NCBI RefSeq assembly: GCF_014773275.1
Contig: NZ_JACWMW010000003.1
Location: forward strand, 310,001 to 374,000
Direction of reading: 5' to 3'
From: Mucilaginibacter rigui
GTDB taxonomy: Bacteria > Bacteroidota > Bacteroidia > Sphingobacteriales > Sphingobacteriaceae
DNA: 64,000 nucleotides
The notes beneath the pieces were generated by a model that worked only from the letters and a program-made list of their open reading frames with translations, made no database searches and was not told where the DNA came from. A program made the translations under genes and the position numbers. Shown here in pieces: positions 1 through 10,700 of this stretch. The stretch's first letter is position 1; every line of letters begins with the position of its first letter.

Positions 1-149
1 GGTACACTTAAATTAAACTCCTTACTTAACTCAGGAATAGTGCAAACCCCGTTATTGGCAAGATACGATATGATTGATTTTTTGAGATAAACATTTTTAT
101 AGGCAACGCCTGTAATAGTTTCGTCGTTGATTTCTTTAAAAAAGGTCAT
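1..149 (-). CDS. ROK-family transcriptional regulator, N-terminal fragment (cut by window edge)
   Basis: The minus strand reads an open frame from the ATG at 149 to the window edge, giving 49 residues starting MTFFKEINDETITGVAYKN. A winged-helix-like stretch follows (LKKSIISYLANNG, then TIPELSKEFNLSV). This matches the N-terminal helix-turn-helix of Bacteroidota ROK repressors; the sugar-kinase-like part would lie outside the window. It is divergent from the sugar operon that begins at 442, so it probably represses that operon and responds to a sugar derived from its substrate. The identification rests on the N-terminal pattern only. Confidence 0.75.
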   Translation of the reverse strand, partial: MTFFKEINDETITGVAYKNVYLKKSIISYLANNGVCTIPELSKEFNLSV

Positions 150-441
150 TTGTAAAAGTGGAAAAAATATATGAAAGTTAATACTTACGAAAAAAATTAA
201 CAAATGCAATTCATTAACTATACGCTCAAATACAATTAATTGGATATATAAATTTACTTAAACTGAATATATCTGGCCGGGTTAATTTTCCCATATTATA
301 AGTTTTGTAAAATTATATTAAATATAAGTAAACATTATAAAAAAAATTATTTTCTTTTTGATTTTTAAAATTAAAAATTAGTTTTGTGTTAGCCATAAGG
401 TAAGGCCTTTATTTGAACTTGTTAATAGTTAACATACATAC
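150..441. promoter_or_regulatory. AT-rich divergent promoter region between ROK regulator and sugar operon
   Basis: This 292-bp stretch is very AT-rich and lies between two divergent genes. It must hold the promoters for both and probably the ROK operator. I could not pick out a convincing TAnnTTTG element or an operator palindrome by eye. No open frame of note is present. Confidence 0.4.
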
Positions 442-1497
442 ATGGATAGAAGACAGTTTATAAAAAGCAGCGGCCTTACAGCTGCTTCTTTGGCGCTTTT
501 GAATCAAACGTTTGGAGCATCGCCTGGCGGGTTTAAACGCAACCCCAATATAAAGGCAATTTCCGGATCGTGGTTTGAGTTTGCTCATGGATCTGATGCA
601 GAAGGTAAATACTGGAATCCGGCATTACCTAATTTTACCGAAGCGCAATGGAGGGCAAAAGTGATGGAAATGAGCGAAGCCGGGATGGAGTACCTGGTGC
701 TAATGTCTGTTGCCAATAATGGGAAAACCTTTTATCCTTCGGCATTACAGCCTAGGTATGAGTATGCTTGTACTGATCCACTTGAAGCTGTTTTATCAGC
801 AGCAGACGAATGTGGGGTTAAGTTTTTTGTAAGTAACGACTTCTGGACCGACTGGACAGAAACAGGCAAAATGATGTCTGACCCTGCTTTGGCAGGTCTT
901 CGTGAAAAGGGTATGGAAGAAATAGCCGGTAAGTATGCTCATCATAAAAGTTTTTATGGCTGGTATTATCCCAACGAGTCGGGTTTTTGGCATACGGTTG
1001 ATGATACCACTATTAAATATGTAAACGAATGCAATCGGGTAGCTAAAAAGTTAACACCCCGTTCAGTTAATCTTATTGCTCCTTATGGTACAAAATCTAT
1101 CCGTTTTGACGATAAGTATGTAAGCCAGCTTGACAAGCTTGATATTGATATAGTAGCTTACCAGGATGAGATAGGTGTTAAAAAAGCAAGGGTAGGTACT
1201 GCAGGTAAATATTACGAAACCCTTTATAAATCGCACCAAAAGGCGGGCCGGTCAAGGCTTTGGGCTGATATGGAAATATTTGAGTTTGAAGGAGAGGTTT
1301 ATAATAGTGCGTTAGTGCCGGCCGGTTTTGACAGGGTTTTAAAGCAAATGGAAGATATCTCGCCATTTGTAGAGCATATTTTAATTTACCAGTACATGGG
1401 TTTGATGAATAAGCCTGGTTCGATAGCTACAGCAGGTCATCCGGATTCTGAAAAACTTTATAAAAATTATATGGCCTGGCTTAAAGTGCAGCAATAA
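442..1497 (+). CDS. Tat-exported DUF4434-type glycoside-hydrolase-like protein
   Basis: The 351-residue protein begins with a twin-arginine signal (DRRQFIKSSG, residues 2-11) followed by a hydrophobic Ala/Leu stretch. Such signals are typical of 'twin-arginine translocation signal' sugar enzymes of Bacteroidota. The body has features of a TIM-barrel hydrolase-like fold of the DUF4434 type: WRAKVMEMSEAGMEYLVL near residues 70-87 and HHKSFYGWYYPNESG near 165-180, with an acidic residue at a strand end. It would act in the periplasm or on the surface. It is the first gene of the sugar operon. The family call is from pattern memory; substrate and catalysis are unknown. Confidence 0.65.
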   Translation: MDRRQFIKSSGLTAASLALLNQTFGASPGGFKRNPNIKAISGSWFEFAHGSDAEGKYWNPALPNFTEAQWRAKVMEMSEAGMEYLVLMSVANNGKTFYPSALQPRYEYACTDPLEAVLSAADECGVKFFVSNDFWTDWTETGKMMSDPALAGLREKGMEEIAGKYAHHKSFYGWYYPNESGFWHTVDDTTIKYVNECNRVAKKLTPRSVNLIAPYGTKSIRFDDKYVSQLDKLDIDIVAYQDEIGVKKARVGTAGKYYETLYKSHQKAGRSRLWADMEIFEFEGEVYNSALVPAGFDRVLKQMEDISPFVEHILIYQYMGLMNKPGSIATAGHPDSEKLYKNYMAWLKVQQ

Positions 1498-1528
1498 ATT
1501 AATGAGATAACAACCACTAAACTCCATC

Positions 1529-2455
1529 ATGAAAAAAGTATCAACCTCCATTGTTTTGCTTCTTGCCCTATTATTAAATGTAAGTGCGCAAAAACACATT
1601 TTGAATTACAGGATTAAGGAGGAATTTTCGCCTGCTAATGATATTGTAGGTATTCAGTTTGATAGTAAGGGTGCTATGTGGGTAGCCACATCATATGGTT
1701 TGTATAAAAAGGAACAAAATGAATGGGTGCTTAGTGGCGCCGCTAATATTTATATGCAGTCTTTTTTTATTGATAAGCACGATAAGATATGGACGGCGTT
1801 ATGGGGTGAAGGAGTGCATGCAAGTGTGGACGGAAAAAAATGGGAATCAATTAAAGCAGCTGCGCCCTCGGGTTCGGCCAATGTAATAACTGCCGATAAT
1901 AAAGGCGAAATATGGGTAGGTGATTTTAGCGCGGGCGTTTTAAGATCGGGTAAAGATAAATGGATTAATTACAAGGCGGGCAATGTTGGGCTTGGCGATA
2001 ATTCTATCCTTGCTATTTTGCCCGATAATAAAAGCAGGATGTGGTTTGGGAGCTATCATGGGCTTAGTTTATTTGATGGTAAGTTATGGCGTTTATATAA
2101 TAAGGCAAATAGCAAACTGCCTGATAATAACGTGTATGCCTTATTGGATGATGCTAAAGGTGATGTATGGATAGGTACCTGTAATGGCCTTGCGCGGCTT
2201 AGCGGTAATACATGGGTAGTTTATAATGTAGAAAATTCAGGTTTGTCATCAGATCTGATCCTCTCGTTAGGTGTTGATGCAAAGGGTAATATCTGGGCGG
2301 GTACCAATAAGGGAGTGAATGTTTTTGACGGAAAAAATTGGCAAACTTTTAATGTTAAAAATAGTGCCCTGATTGATGATCGGGTACAAGTAATTACTGC
2401 TTACAAGAATGCTATTTACCTGGGTACGAGTAAGGGTATAGCAGTGTTTAATTAG
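1529..2455 (+). CDS. Secreted two-component-regulator-type beta-propeller protein
   Basis: The 308-residue protein has a Sec signal peptide (hydrophobic residues 7-20, cleavage near SAQ). Seven or so short repeats of the Reg_prop type follow: MWVATSYGLY, IWTALWGEGV, IWVGDFSAGV, MWFGSYHGLS, VWIGTCNGLA, IWAGTNKGVN and IYLGTSKGIA. These are the blades found in the sensor half of hybrid two-component systems. Here there is no membrane segment or kinase, so the protein is a free propeller, probably periplasmic and perhaps glycan-binding. It lies 31 bp after the DUF4434 gene. Confidence 0.75.
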   Translation: MKKVSTSIVLLLALLLNVSAQKHILNYRIKEEFSPANDIVGIQFDSKGAMWVATSYGLYKKEQNEWVLSGAANIYMQSFFIDKHDKIWTALWGEGVHASVDGKKWESIKAAAPSGSANVITADNKGEIWVGDFSAGVLRSGKDKWINYKAGNVGLGDNSILAILPDNKSRMWFGSYHGLSLFDGKLWRLYNKANSKLPDNNVYALLDDAKGDVWIGTCNGLARLSGNTWVVYNVENSGLSSDLILSLGVDAKGNIWAGTNKGVNVFDGKNWQTFNVKNSALIDDRVQVITAYKNAIYLGTSKGIAVFN

Positions 2456-2505
2456 TGTTTTTTTAATAATCCACATACTTAACGGAATGTTACAGGTATA
2501 TAAAT

Positions 2506-2525
2506 AGACGCTGAGGAAAGCGTCT
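2506..2525 (+). terminator. Weak hairpin after the propeller gene
   Basis: A 7-bp perfect stem (AGACGCT / AGCGTCT) with a 6-nt loop is followed by CATTTT. It lies 50 bp after the propeller stop and before the epimerase gene. It could be a weak terminator or an intra-operon attenuator. The U-run is short, so confidence is low. Confidence 0.4.
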
Positions 2526-2647
2526 CATTTTAAGGGGAAATAATGTTCATTCCACTTTATAATAAAAATTATAAATATATTTTATCTTAATAAATTATTT
2601 ATTACTTAGCTTTTAATTAGTGTCCTGAAAACAAACTTCAATCATAT

Positions 2648-3859
2648 ATGATAAATAATGCAATAATGTTTAGTGAATACGCGAAGGTCTATCGCGATAA
2701 TTTATTAAATGATGTTATACCTTTTTGGCTTAATAATTCGGCAGATGATGAACTCGGAGGATACTTTACCTGTTTGGATACTAAAGGGAAGGTTTTTGAT
2801 ACTGATAAATTTGTTTGGTTGCAGGGGCGCCAGGTTTGGACTTTTGCCATGCTTTATAACAATGTAGAGCAAAAGCAGGAGTGGTTGGATTTTGCTTTAC
2901 ACGGTGCAAGTTTTTTACTTAAACATGGGCGCGATACTAATGGCAACTGGTATTTTTCCCTTAACCGCAGCGGGGTTCCGCTAACTCAGCCTTACAATAT
3001 ATTTTCGGATTGTTTTGCTGCTATGGCATTTGCGCAGCTTTATAAGGCTACGCAAAATGAGTTGTATAAAACTATTGCTATTGATACATTTAATAATATT
3101 CTTAGAAAGAAAGATGACCCGAAAAGGGGGTATAACAAGGCTTTTCCCGGTACGCGGCCATTGCAAGGTTTCTCGTTGCCGATGATACTGTGTAACCTGG
3201 TATTGGAAATGGAGTTTTTGCTCGACGCTAAGATTGTTGAAAAGACTATAAATGAAGGTATTGAAAAAGTAATGGATGTTTTTTATCAGCCCGACCTTGG
3301 GTTGATATTGGAGAGCGTTACCCCTAATGGCGATTTCTCCGATTCATTTGACGGTCGTTTGGTTAATCCCGGGCATTCTTTAGAGGCCATGTGGTTTATT
3401 ATGGATCTGGCTGATCGTAAAAAAGATAATCAGTTGATGAAAAAAGCTGTAGATATAGCAATTGATACCTTGGTTTACGGCTGGGACGAAGAATTTGGCG
3501 GTATTTTTTATTTTAAAGACGTCAAGGGCCATCCGCCACTGCAACTGGAGTGGGATCAGAAATTGTGGTGGGTACATATAGAGACATTGATAACGCTTAT
3601 TAAAGGGTATTATCATACAAATGATGAGCGTTGTTTAGTATGGTTTAAAAAAGTGCACGATTATACCTTCGCTCATTTTCCTGATGCAGAAAATGGAGAA
3701 TGGTTTGGCTATCTTAACCGTCAGGGCGAAGTATTAATGCAATTAAAGGGCGGCAAGTGGAAGGGGTGTTTCCATATCCCGCGGGGATTATTGCAATGTA
3801 GCAATGTTTTACAGTCGCTGGCAGAAATGCAGAAAAACCCAATATTAATCAACGCATAA
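2648..3859 (+). CDS. AGE-family N-acylglucosamine/sugar 2-epimerase
   Basis: The 403-residue length is usual for the AGE (RnBP) family of (alpha/alpha)6-barrel epimerases, which interconvert GlcNAc/ManNAc or glucose/mannose. The visible family motifs are FVWLQGRQVWTF with Arg61, NPGHSLEAMW with His243 and Glu246, KLWWVHIETL with His310, and FHIPRG with His376. These correspond to the catalytic Arg/His set of the family. The enzyme is cytoplasmic, with no signal peptide. Its stop overlaps the start of the MFS gene by 1 nt, so import and epimerisation are coupled. ManNAc 2-epimerase in a sialic-acid-like route is one option; a mannose or cellobiose epimerase cannot be excluded. An in-frame ATG at 2666 is an alternative start. 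Confidence 0.88.
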   Translation: MINNAIMFSEYAKVYRDNLLNDVIPFWLNNSADDELGGYFTCLDTKGKVFDTDKFVWLQGRQVWTFAMLYNNVEQKQEWLDFALHGASFLLKHGRDTNGNWYFSLNRSGVPLTQPYNIFSDCFAAMAFAQLYKATQNELYKTIAIDTFNNILRKKDDPKRGYNKAFPGTRPLQGFSLPMILCNLVLEMEFLLDAKIVEKTINEGIEKVMDVFYQPDLGLILESVTPNGDFSDSFDGRLVNPGHSLEAMWFIMDLADRKKDNQLMKKAVDIAIDTLVYGWDEEFGGIFYFKDVKGHPPLQLEWDQKLWWVHIETLITLIKGYYHTNDERCLVWFKKVHDYTFAHFPDAENGEWFGYLNRQGEVLMQLKGGKWKGCFHIPRGLLQCSNVLQSLAEMQKNPILINA

Positions 3860-5100
3860 TGGCAAACATACCTTTTCAGGGCAAGATTATTGACTCTTAC
3901 CCCGGCAGCAAGCAAAATTATGTACCGGCGCTGGTATCGTTAGGGGTGCTGTACTTTATGATGGGGGCAATAACGTGTTTGAATGATACACTGGTTCCTT
4001 ATTTTAAGGCCGGGTTTTCATTAAGTTACTCACAATCATCACTTGTGCAGTTCTATTTCTTTTTAACCTATGGTTTGGTATCTATCCCTGCGGGTAAAAT
4101 AGTAGATCGTATCGGGTATAAAATGGGTATGGTTACCGGGTTTTCAATAGCGGCAATAGGTGCCATGTTGTTTTATCCGGCATCAGTATTTCATCAGTAT
4201 TCTTTGTTTCTGGGCGCATTGTTTATCATAGCTATTGGTATTGTATTGTTACAAGTAGCCGCCAACCCTTATGTTACCATACTTGGACCCGCTAAAACAG
4301 CATCGTCCAGATTAACACTTATCCAGGGGGTGGGTTCATTGGGTACTACTGTAGCGCCAATTTTTGGGGCTTATTTTATCCTTTCCCAATTGCAGCACAA
4401 AAATGTAGGCAGCGAAGCAGTGAAGTATCCGTATTTGGGTATTGCGGTGTTGCTTATTTTAATAGCAGTAATTGTATCACGTTTAAATCTGCCCGTTATT
4501 GGCTCATCTGCTAGTAGCCCCCGGCAAAAAGAAGTAGGAAGCGTTTTTTCGTTCCGGAACCTCAACTTTGGTATTTTAGGGATCTTTTTTTACGTAGGTG
4601 CCGAGGTTTCGGTGGGTACATTTCTTACCAACTATGTTGCCGAAACGCTATCTGTGGAGGTTCATGATGCCAATAGCTATGTAGCGTTTTACTGGGGTAG
4701 CATGCTTGTAGGTCGCCTTTTGGGCGCAATTGTCCTAAAGGTATTAAAGCCACAGTTGGTGCTTGTTATTTGTAGTATAGCTGCTGTTAGCTTAATTATA
4801 ATATCTGTTAATACTACCGGGCTGTTGGCTGTTTGGGCCATGATAGCTGTCGGCCTGTTTAATTCGGTGATGTTTGCCATTATTTTTTCACTATCGGTAG
4901 ATGGTTTGGGTTCCCATACAGCTAAAGGCTCAGGGTTGCTATCAACAGCAATAGCAGGAGGCGCAATAGTATCTTATGCTATGGGTATTATAAAAGATAA
5001 TTTCGACTGGAAAATAACATTTATTATTCCCATTATCTGCTATTTGTACATCGTATTTTACGGTGTAAATGGTTATAAATCAAAAGTCAAAGTCTCGTAA
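3859..5100 (+). CDS. MFS sugar transporter (FucP/NagP-like)
   Basis: The protein has 413 residues and about 12 hydrophobic segments. The N-terminal half carries MMGAITCLNDTLVPYFK and IPAGKIVDRIGYKMG, the loop 2-3 MFS signature of sugar/H+ symporters of the FHS group (fucose, GlcNAc, glucose/galactose). It probably imports the monosaccharide that the upstream epimerase acts on. TAATG overlap with that gene indicates one transcript and translational coupling. The substrate cannot be read from sequence alone. Confidence 0.88.
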   Translation: MANIPFQGKIIDSYPGSKQNYVPALVSLGVLYFMMGAITCLNDTLVPYFKAGFSLSYSQSSLVQFYFFLTYGLVSIPAGKIVDRIGYKMGMVTGFSIAAIGAMLFYPASVFHQYSLFLGALFIIAIGIVLLQVAANPYVTILGPAKTASSRLTLIQGVGSLGTTVAPIFGAYFILSQLQHKNVGSEAVKYPYLGIAVLLILIAVIVSRLNLPVIGSSASSPRQKEVGSVFSFRNLNFGILGIFFYVGAEVSVGTFLTNYVAETLSVEVHDANSYVAFYWGSMLVGRLLGAIVLKVLKPQLVLVICSIAAVSLIIISVNTTGLLAVWAMIAVGLFNSVMFAIIFSLSVDGLGSHTAKGSGLLSTAIAGGAIVSYAMGIIKDNFDWKITFIIPIICYLYIVFYGVNGYKSKVKVS

Positions 5101-5206
5101 TAGTTTGCCGGCGGGTATTCTTCATGATGTCCAATCGTTATCGTTTTAGATGCCCGAGTTTACTTCGGGTTGTAATTGTACTGTTTAAACTTTATCTGTT
5201 TTTAAT

Positions 5207-6406
5207 ATGAAAAATGTATTCCTCAGCAAAAAGGTATCCGCAAGGCTGGTGTTAAGTGCTCTTTTGTTTCATGGTGTATTGGCGTACGGTCAGCAGCTTA
5301 CCGCTGAACAGAATACTACCATATGGCATGCTAAACAGGGTGGGGTAGTTAAATTGGAAAAATTCCTCACGCAAAAAATACCGTTTATAGACTATCAAAA
5401 AGTGGTACTGCCCGGCCCGCAGTTTATTATTTCTGACGATCCTGAATATGTGCGTATACCTGACGCTATTGCATCGAAGGAGCGCGTGCAACCCGGTACG
5501 GTAAGATTGTATGTATATAATGTTAACGGTGTGGTAGAGCCGTTTAAGATGGACAGAAAGATTACCGCCATTTTAAAAAATACAGGTAAAAGCCCAATGC
5601 ATATGCGGATGTTAAAATATTCATCTCAGGTGCCAGGCAATAATTATTTTAAAATTGGTAAGCAGGGCCTTGCTGATTATTTCGCATCAAAAGATGAGAA
5701 CGTGGTAAGGGTTATAATGCCTGGCGCGGCTATTTCTATTGATGAGAAATTGGAAACCTATATTGCTAAATATGATGAATTGGTGCATGGTATATATGAA
5801 TTTGTTATCGATCAGCCGGGTGAGGTTTCAGTTGTGCAGGCAGATCCAAAGTTAAAAGGGGCTGCAGTTTTAAATAAAATAAAAAATGTTATACCCCGTA
5901 GCCATCAGAATGCCGGCCGTGGCTTGTTTGGAGTAAGTAATTACCAAATAACAACCGATGGTGTTTATAATACCGATAGTGGGCCCGTTCAAATTATGCT
6001 GGCCGATGGTGTAAAAGACAAATGGGTAGCGGGTTATGAAGGTGTTTCGGGCGATCCGGTTCAGTTGGCGGGTAATTACGGGGTTATGTATAATATTGAA
6101 GTGAAATGGAAAAGCACCAATGGTAAGGGCCTTGCCTTGATTATCTGGAATTCAAGTTCGGGCAATAGCCAGTGGTGTAGTGGTATGGGTACCAGTATGG
6201 TGGTCAGTAATGGAAAGTATAAGGAGGGTATTATTCAGTTGCCTGTTGATAGCCTGATCACCACAGCTGCGCCGGAAGCTATTGTAGTACAGGTTTTTAC
6301 CCCATCAACAAATGGAGAGGAGCAAACTATCCATATTACTTATTCGCCTCCCGGCGCGTCTTGTTTGCCGGTGCCTCTTGTTTTGGTTCCGGTTGATATT
6401 AAATAA
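5207..6406 (+). CDS. Secreted protein of unknown function in the sugar operon
   Basis: The 399-residue protein has a signal peptide (hydrophobic residues 12-27, cleavage near AYG-QQ). It appears beta-rich: an N-terminal domain to about residue 230 (for example GTVRLYVYNVNG and PGAAISIDEKLE) and a C-terminal domain from about 235 with many Gly/Asn/Ser turns and Trp residues (WCSGMGTSMVVSNG). I do not recognise the family. The position between the transporter and an esterase suggests an accessory role in glycan handling at the cell surface. It has no lipobox and no transmembrane segment after the signal. Confidence 0.6.
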   Translation: MKNVFLSKKVSARLVLSALLFHGVLAYGQQLTAEQNTTIWHAKQGGVVKLEKFLTQKIPFIDYQKVVLPGPQFIISDDPEYVRIPDAIASKERVQPGTVRLYVYNVNGVVEPFKMDRKITAILKNTGKSPMHMRMLKYSSQVPGNNYFKIGKQGLADYFASKDENVVRVIMPGAAISIDEKLETYIAKYDELVHGIYEFVIDQPGEVSVVQADPKLKGAAVLNKIKNVIPRSHQNAGRGLFGVSNYQITTDGVYNTDSGPVQIMLADGVKDKWVAGYEGVSGDPVQLAGNYGVMYNIEVKWKSTNGKGLALIIWNSSSGNSQWCSGMGTSMVVSNGKYKEGIIQLPVDSLITTAAPEAIVVQVFTPSTNGEEQTIHITYSPPGASCLPVPLVLVPVDIK

Positions 6407-6413
6407 TAAAAAG

Positions 6414-7109
6414 ATGTATAAAATAACACTGCTTTTTGTTTTAGGTGTATGTTTCAGCCAAAGTATATACGCTCAGGATGCTACTAAAAATAAAGCTATT
6501 GACTCTGTGTATCATAATTACTTATATGATCAGCGTGTTGCCTATTTTAAAGAATTACCTGTTACCAAAGGTGGTATTGTGTTTATAGGGAACAGTATTA
6601 CACATTGGGGAGATTGGGCTGAACTTTTGCAATGCCCTGCAGTAAAAAACAGGGGGATTGCCGGCGATATTAGTTATGGGATATTGGCAAGGCTGGATGA
6701 ACTTATAAATGAAAAGCCTCGAAAAATATTTATCATGATAGGGGTGAATGACATTGGCCGTAAAATCCCCCTTGCTAATACTATTAATAATTACACAAAA
6801 ATAATTACAAAGCTAAAAACTGCTTTGCCACATACTGTATTGTACATTCATAGTGTATTGCCAATTAATGATACATTAATTAACAGGCAGTATTATACAG
6901 GTACTAATGCCGAAATTAAAGTAATGAACGCCCGGCTTAAAAATATGGCAGCTGCGTTTAATATTACCTATGTAGATATTTACTCCCTCCTTGCAAACAA
7001 AGAGGGGCAGATGCCGGCTAGATTTACATATGATGGTATCCACCTAACAGCGGGGGCCTATATTATATGGACTGATTTTTTGAAGCGCAAAGGATATTGC
7101 TGTAACTGA
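6414..7109 (+). CDS. Secreted SGNH/GDSL-family hydrolase (probable carbohydrate esterase)
   Basis: The start at 6414 gives a proper signal peptide (MYKITLLFVLGVCFSQSIYA, cleaved before QD); an upstream in-frame ATG at 6312 would overlap the preceding gene and hide the signal. SGNH blocks are clear: block I FIGNSITHWG with Ser61, block II GIAGDIS, block III GVNDIG, and block V DGIH with Asp207 and His210. The family removes O-acetyl groups from sugars; sialate O-acetylesterases and platelet-activating-factor-hydrolase-like enzymes belong here. The 231-residue size fits a single domain. It begins 7 bp after the previous stop. Confidence 0.85.
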   Translation: MYKITLLFVLGVCFSQSIYAQDATKNKAIDSVYHNYLYDQRVAYFKELPVTKGGIVFIGNSITHWGDWAELLQCPAVKNRGIAGDISYGILARLDELINEKPRKIFIMIGVNDIGRKIPLANTINNYTKIITKLKTALPHTVLYIHSVLPINDTLINRQYYTGTNAEIKVMNARLKNMAAAFNITYVDIYSLLANKEGQMPARFTYDGIHLTAGAYIIWTDFLKRKGYCCN

Positions 7110-7725
7110 TATATAAACCCAATACCTGCAAATCAGTGTGCATCGGGTGCCGCGCAAGCCCAATAATCACGGTATTTCATGAGGTATCCTCATTTTTGCA
7201 ATGTCTTTTATTACTTAGTAAAAAAAATAAAAAAGATCCTGTGTGCGCCCTGCACTTAGGTAAAAAGCAGTTTGCTTCTTCTCACTTGTACTTTGGGCTT
7301 TTATTTTACATGATAGCTGTTCTGTAACTCATTTTCTGTGGATTATATTGTTATTTGACTTAATAATAAAATTTATTAATTATCTCTTTGTTTTTAATAA
7401 ATATATTATAAATTTGTGATAGAGAGATTGTTGATGAGATAGATTTGGTTTGTTTTAACAGCAATAGGCTGATTTAGGGGATGTTATAAAGAGCGATTTA
7501 TGTTAATTATTAAAAAAAATTATTAATTGGGTAGATCGTTCACTAACATCTTTAAGCACTGTTATTCTTGCCTCATAACTTTCTTCCGATGGCTTTTATT
7601 TCAATATAGTAATGGTTTTGTAGCTGCCAGTGCTTTGATATATAGGGTTCTGTTTCAGTAAAATGAATGCAATGCGGCCTTTTTATATAGTTGTCCTTTT
7701 AAGTAAACCTTTTAAATTAATGTGT
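7110..7725. other. Long AT-rich intergenic region upstream of susC
   Basis: About 600 bp separate the esterase from the SusC gene. The stretch is AT-rich with several A/T runs. A 63-codon frame at 7136-7327 has no family resemblance and I do not accept it. The length suggests a separate promoter for the SusCD genes, with a long leader. I could not identify a specific promoter or hairpin by eye. Confidence 0.35.
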
Positions 7726-10700
7726 ATGAAGTTTTTTTTACGACAAAAATTATTCTATTGGAGCTTTTGCTGCCTTATGCTAATGTGCCCCGTTGGCGTA
7801 GCCTGGGCACAAAGCGTTAGTATTAGTGGGACTGTAAAAGATGAGCAGAACCAAACTTTGCCTGGTGTAACCGTATCTGTTAAAGGCGAAAAGCAAATTA
7901 CAGTAACAAATGATAATGGCAAATTTAGCGTACAGGCAACAAAAGCCCCTGCTACTTTGGTTTTTACTTATATGGGGTTTGCCCCAAAAGAGGTAACCAC
8001 ATCGGCTGATAATAACCTTAATGTGATCATGAAGGTTTCATCAAGTAATTTAAACGAGGTGGTAATTGTTGGTTATGGTACCCAAAAACGAGCCTCGTTA
8101 CTGGGTTCTGTTGCATCGGTACAGGCAGAGGAGTTAACCAAGGTGCCGGTAACCAACTTGTCGCAGGCATTAGTTGGCAGGTTGCCGGGCTTAATAACAA
8201 ACCAATCATCCGGGTTGCCCGGCTCAGATCAGGTTAACCTTTATGTAAGAGGGTTCAGCTCGTTAAATAAAAACTCACCGCTTATTTTGGTTGATGGTGT
8301 TGAAAGACCATTTAATAATCTTGATCCCTCAGAAATTGAATCGGTAACTATATTAAAAGATGCGGCATCTGCAGCTGTTTACGGTGTAAGGGGTGCAACT
8401 GGTGTTATATTGGTAACTACTAAACGAGGGAAAGATGGTAAACCTACTTTTACATATGCAACATCCTATACGCTAAGCTCAAATACCCGTATGCCCGAGT
8501 ATTTAAACGGAAAGGAATTTGTAAACTGGTATAATTATGCTGACGAAATAAATGGCCGCAGCAATACATTTTCTCAATCAGTTGTCGATAAAGTAAATAA
8601 TGGCGATCCTGACGGGATTTACGGCAATACCAACTGGATGAAACAAGTGCTGAAATCAACAGCGCCAACCATGCAGCACAATCTTACATTAAGAGGCGGA
8701 AACCAGTCTGTTAAATATTTTACTTCATTAGGGTACCTTAATCAGCAAGGTATAATAAAGGGGGTTGACTATAAAAGGTATAACCTCAGAACCAATTTGG
8801 ATGCAACCGTAACCAAAGATTTCTCTATTTCGCTTGATGTGGCCGGCAATGTTGCCGGGGCAAACAGCCCGCAGGTATCTAATTTTACAGGTAACGGCAG
8901 TTCGGTATCAACCAACCTCATGAACCAGATTATTATTGCACATCCTTACCTAAATGCAAAAACACCCGATGGGAGATACTTAACATCGTCGCTGTTATCA
9001 GGCGATAACCCACTCGCGGCGCGCGACCTGTCTGGTTATAATAACAATGATAATACAGGCGTACAAAGTAGTTTGTCTTTAAAATACAAACCATCGTTTT
9101 TAGATGGTTTATCATTTAAAGTTGTAGGGAGTTATGATAAAAACTTTTATCATACAAAATCATTTTACACCCCCTATACATTATGGACAGCCGACCCGGC
9201 AAGCGGCAATTCATCTTTATATGAAACCGCCTCGCCTTATGGTACCATTGCAATGTTGAGCGAGAGCTATACGCAATCATCCCGCTGGACAATGCAGGAA
9301 TTTATAAACTATAGTAAAACATTTAACAAAAAGCACGCTGTCGACGCTTTGATTGTAGCCGAGCAGTCTAGCTATAATACAACCGGTTTAGGTGCATCTG
9401 CACAGAATTTTGATCTTACAGATCTTGATCAGTTTGGCTTTGCCAAAGATAACCCCAATAAACCGTACGGAAGTAATACTACCGTTAATCGCCTTGGCTA
9501 TGTAGGCAGGGTAAATTATACCTATGATAACCGTTATTTAGCTGAGTTCTCGGGTCGTGTTGATGCTTCAACTAATTTCCCTGCCAATAACAGGTATGGT
9601 TTTTTCCCGTCAGTGTCTGCCGGTTGGCGTATTTCTGAAGAAAATTTCTTCAAGCAATGGCATACAGCTGTGTCAAATTTAAAACTTACAGCATCTTTCG
9701 GGATACTGGGTAATGATGTTACAAACGGTTCATATGAATACCTGAGGTTTATGAATATATCCGGCAGCCCGGTTGCAAACCTTGGCGGGGGTAACGTAAA
9801 CGGTATGTTGCCAACATCTTATCCAAATACCAATTTAACCTGGGAAAAAGCAAAAACATCAAACATCGGCCTAAATATAGAGTTTTGGCACGGCCTGCTC
9901 AGCGCCGAGCTTAATGGTTTTTACAAGTTAACAACCAATATACTTACCAGCGTATCCAACACCTATCCACCATCTATTGGCGGATATTACCCAACAACGG
10001 TTAACTCAGGTAAAGTTGACAACCGCGGCCTTGAATTGGTAATCAATCATAAAAACAAGGTGAATGATTTTTCTTATGCCATTACAGGTAGTGTAAGTTG
10101 GGCCCACAACCGTATCCTAAGTATGGATCAGTCTGCTGATATTCCCGAATATCAAAGCCTCATTGGCAGATCAATCGGGGCTAAAACCGGTTTGGTTGCA
10201 TTAGGCTTGTTTCAAAGTGATGCCGAGGCTAAGTCGTCTCCGGTAGTAAGCACATCTGCAAAGGCCGGTGATATTAAATTTAAGGATATTAACGGCGATG
10301 GTAAAATATCGTATGAGCAGGATGTAACTGTTATTGGCCGAAGCAGCATCCCCGAGTTGAATTACAGCTTTAATTTTAGCTCGAGCTACAAAAACTTCGA
10401 CCTTTCATTCCTGGTACAGGGTGCAGCTATTTGCGATAACGCATTAATGGGTTATTATGACGGGATTGGTTGGGATGATACACAGTTTACCCGCACATTT
10501 TATAATGGCGGTAACACCCCTAAATATTTAGTGGAAAACTCATGGACCCCGGCCAACACTTCAGGTAAATATCCAAGGCTTGATAATCAATGGCGGTCAA
10601 ACAATAACTGGGCTTCATCTATGTGGATAGTTAACGGTGCTTATTTGCGGTTAAAAAATGTTCAGCTGGCATATAACCTGCCCAAATTGCTAAAAACAAA

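Noticed and set aside
5153-5169. CCCGA/TCGGG hairpin before the 5207 gene as a terminator
   Set aside because: The stem is only 5-6 bp and no T-run follows, so I do not call it.
7136-7327. 63-codon frame upstream of susC
   Set aside because: No ribosome-binding or family features, and composition is like the surrounding non-coding DNA.
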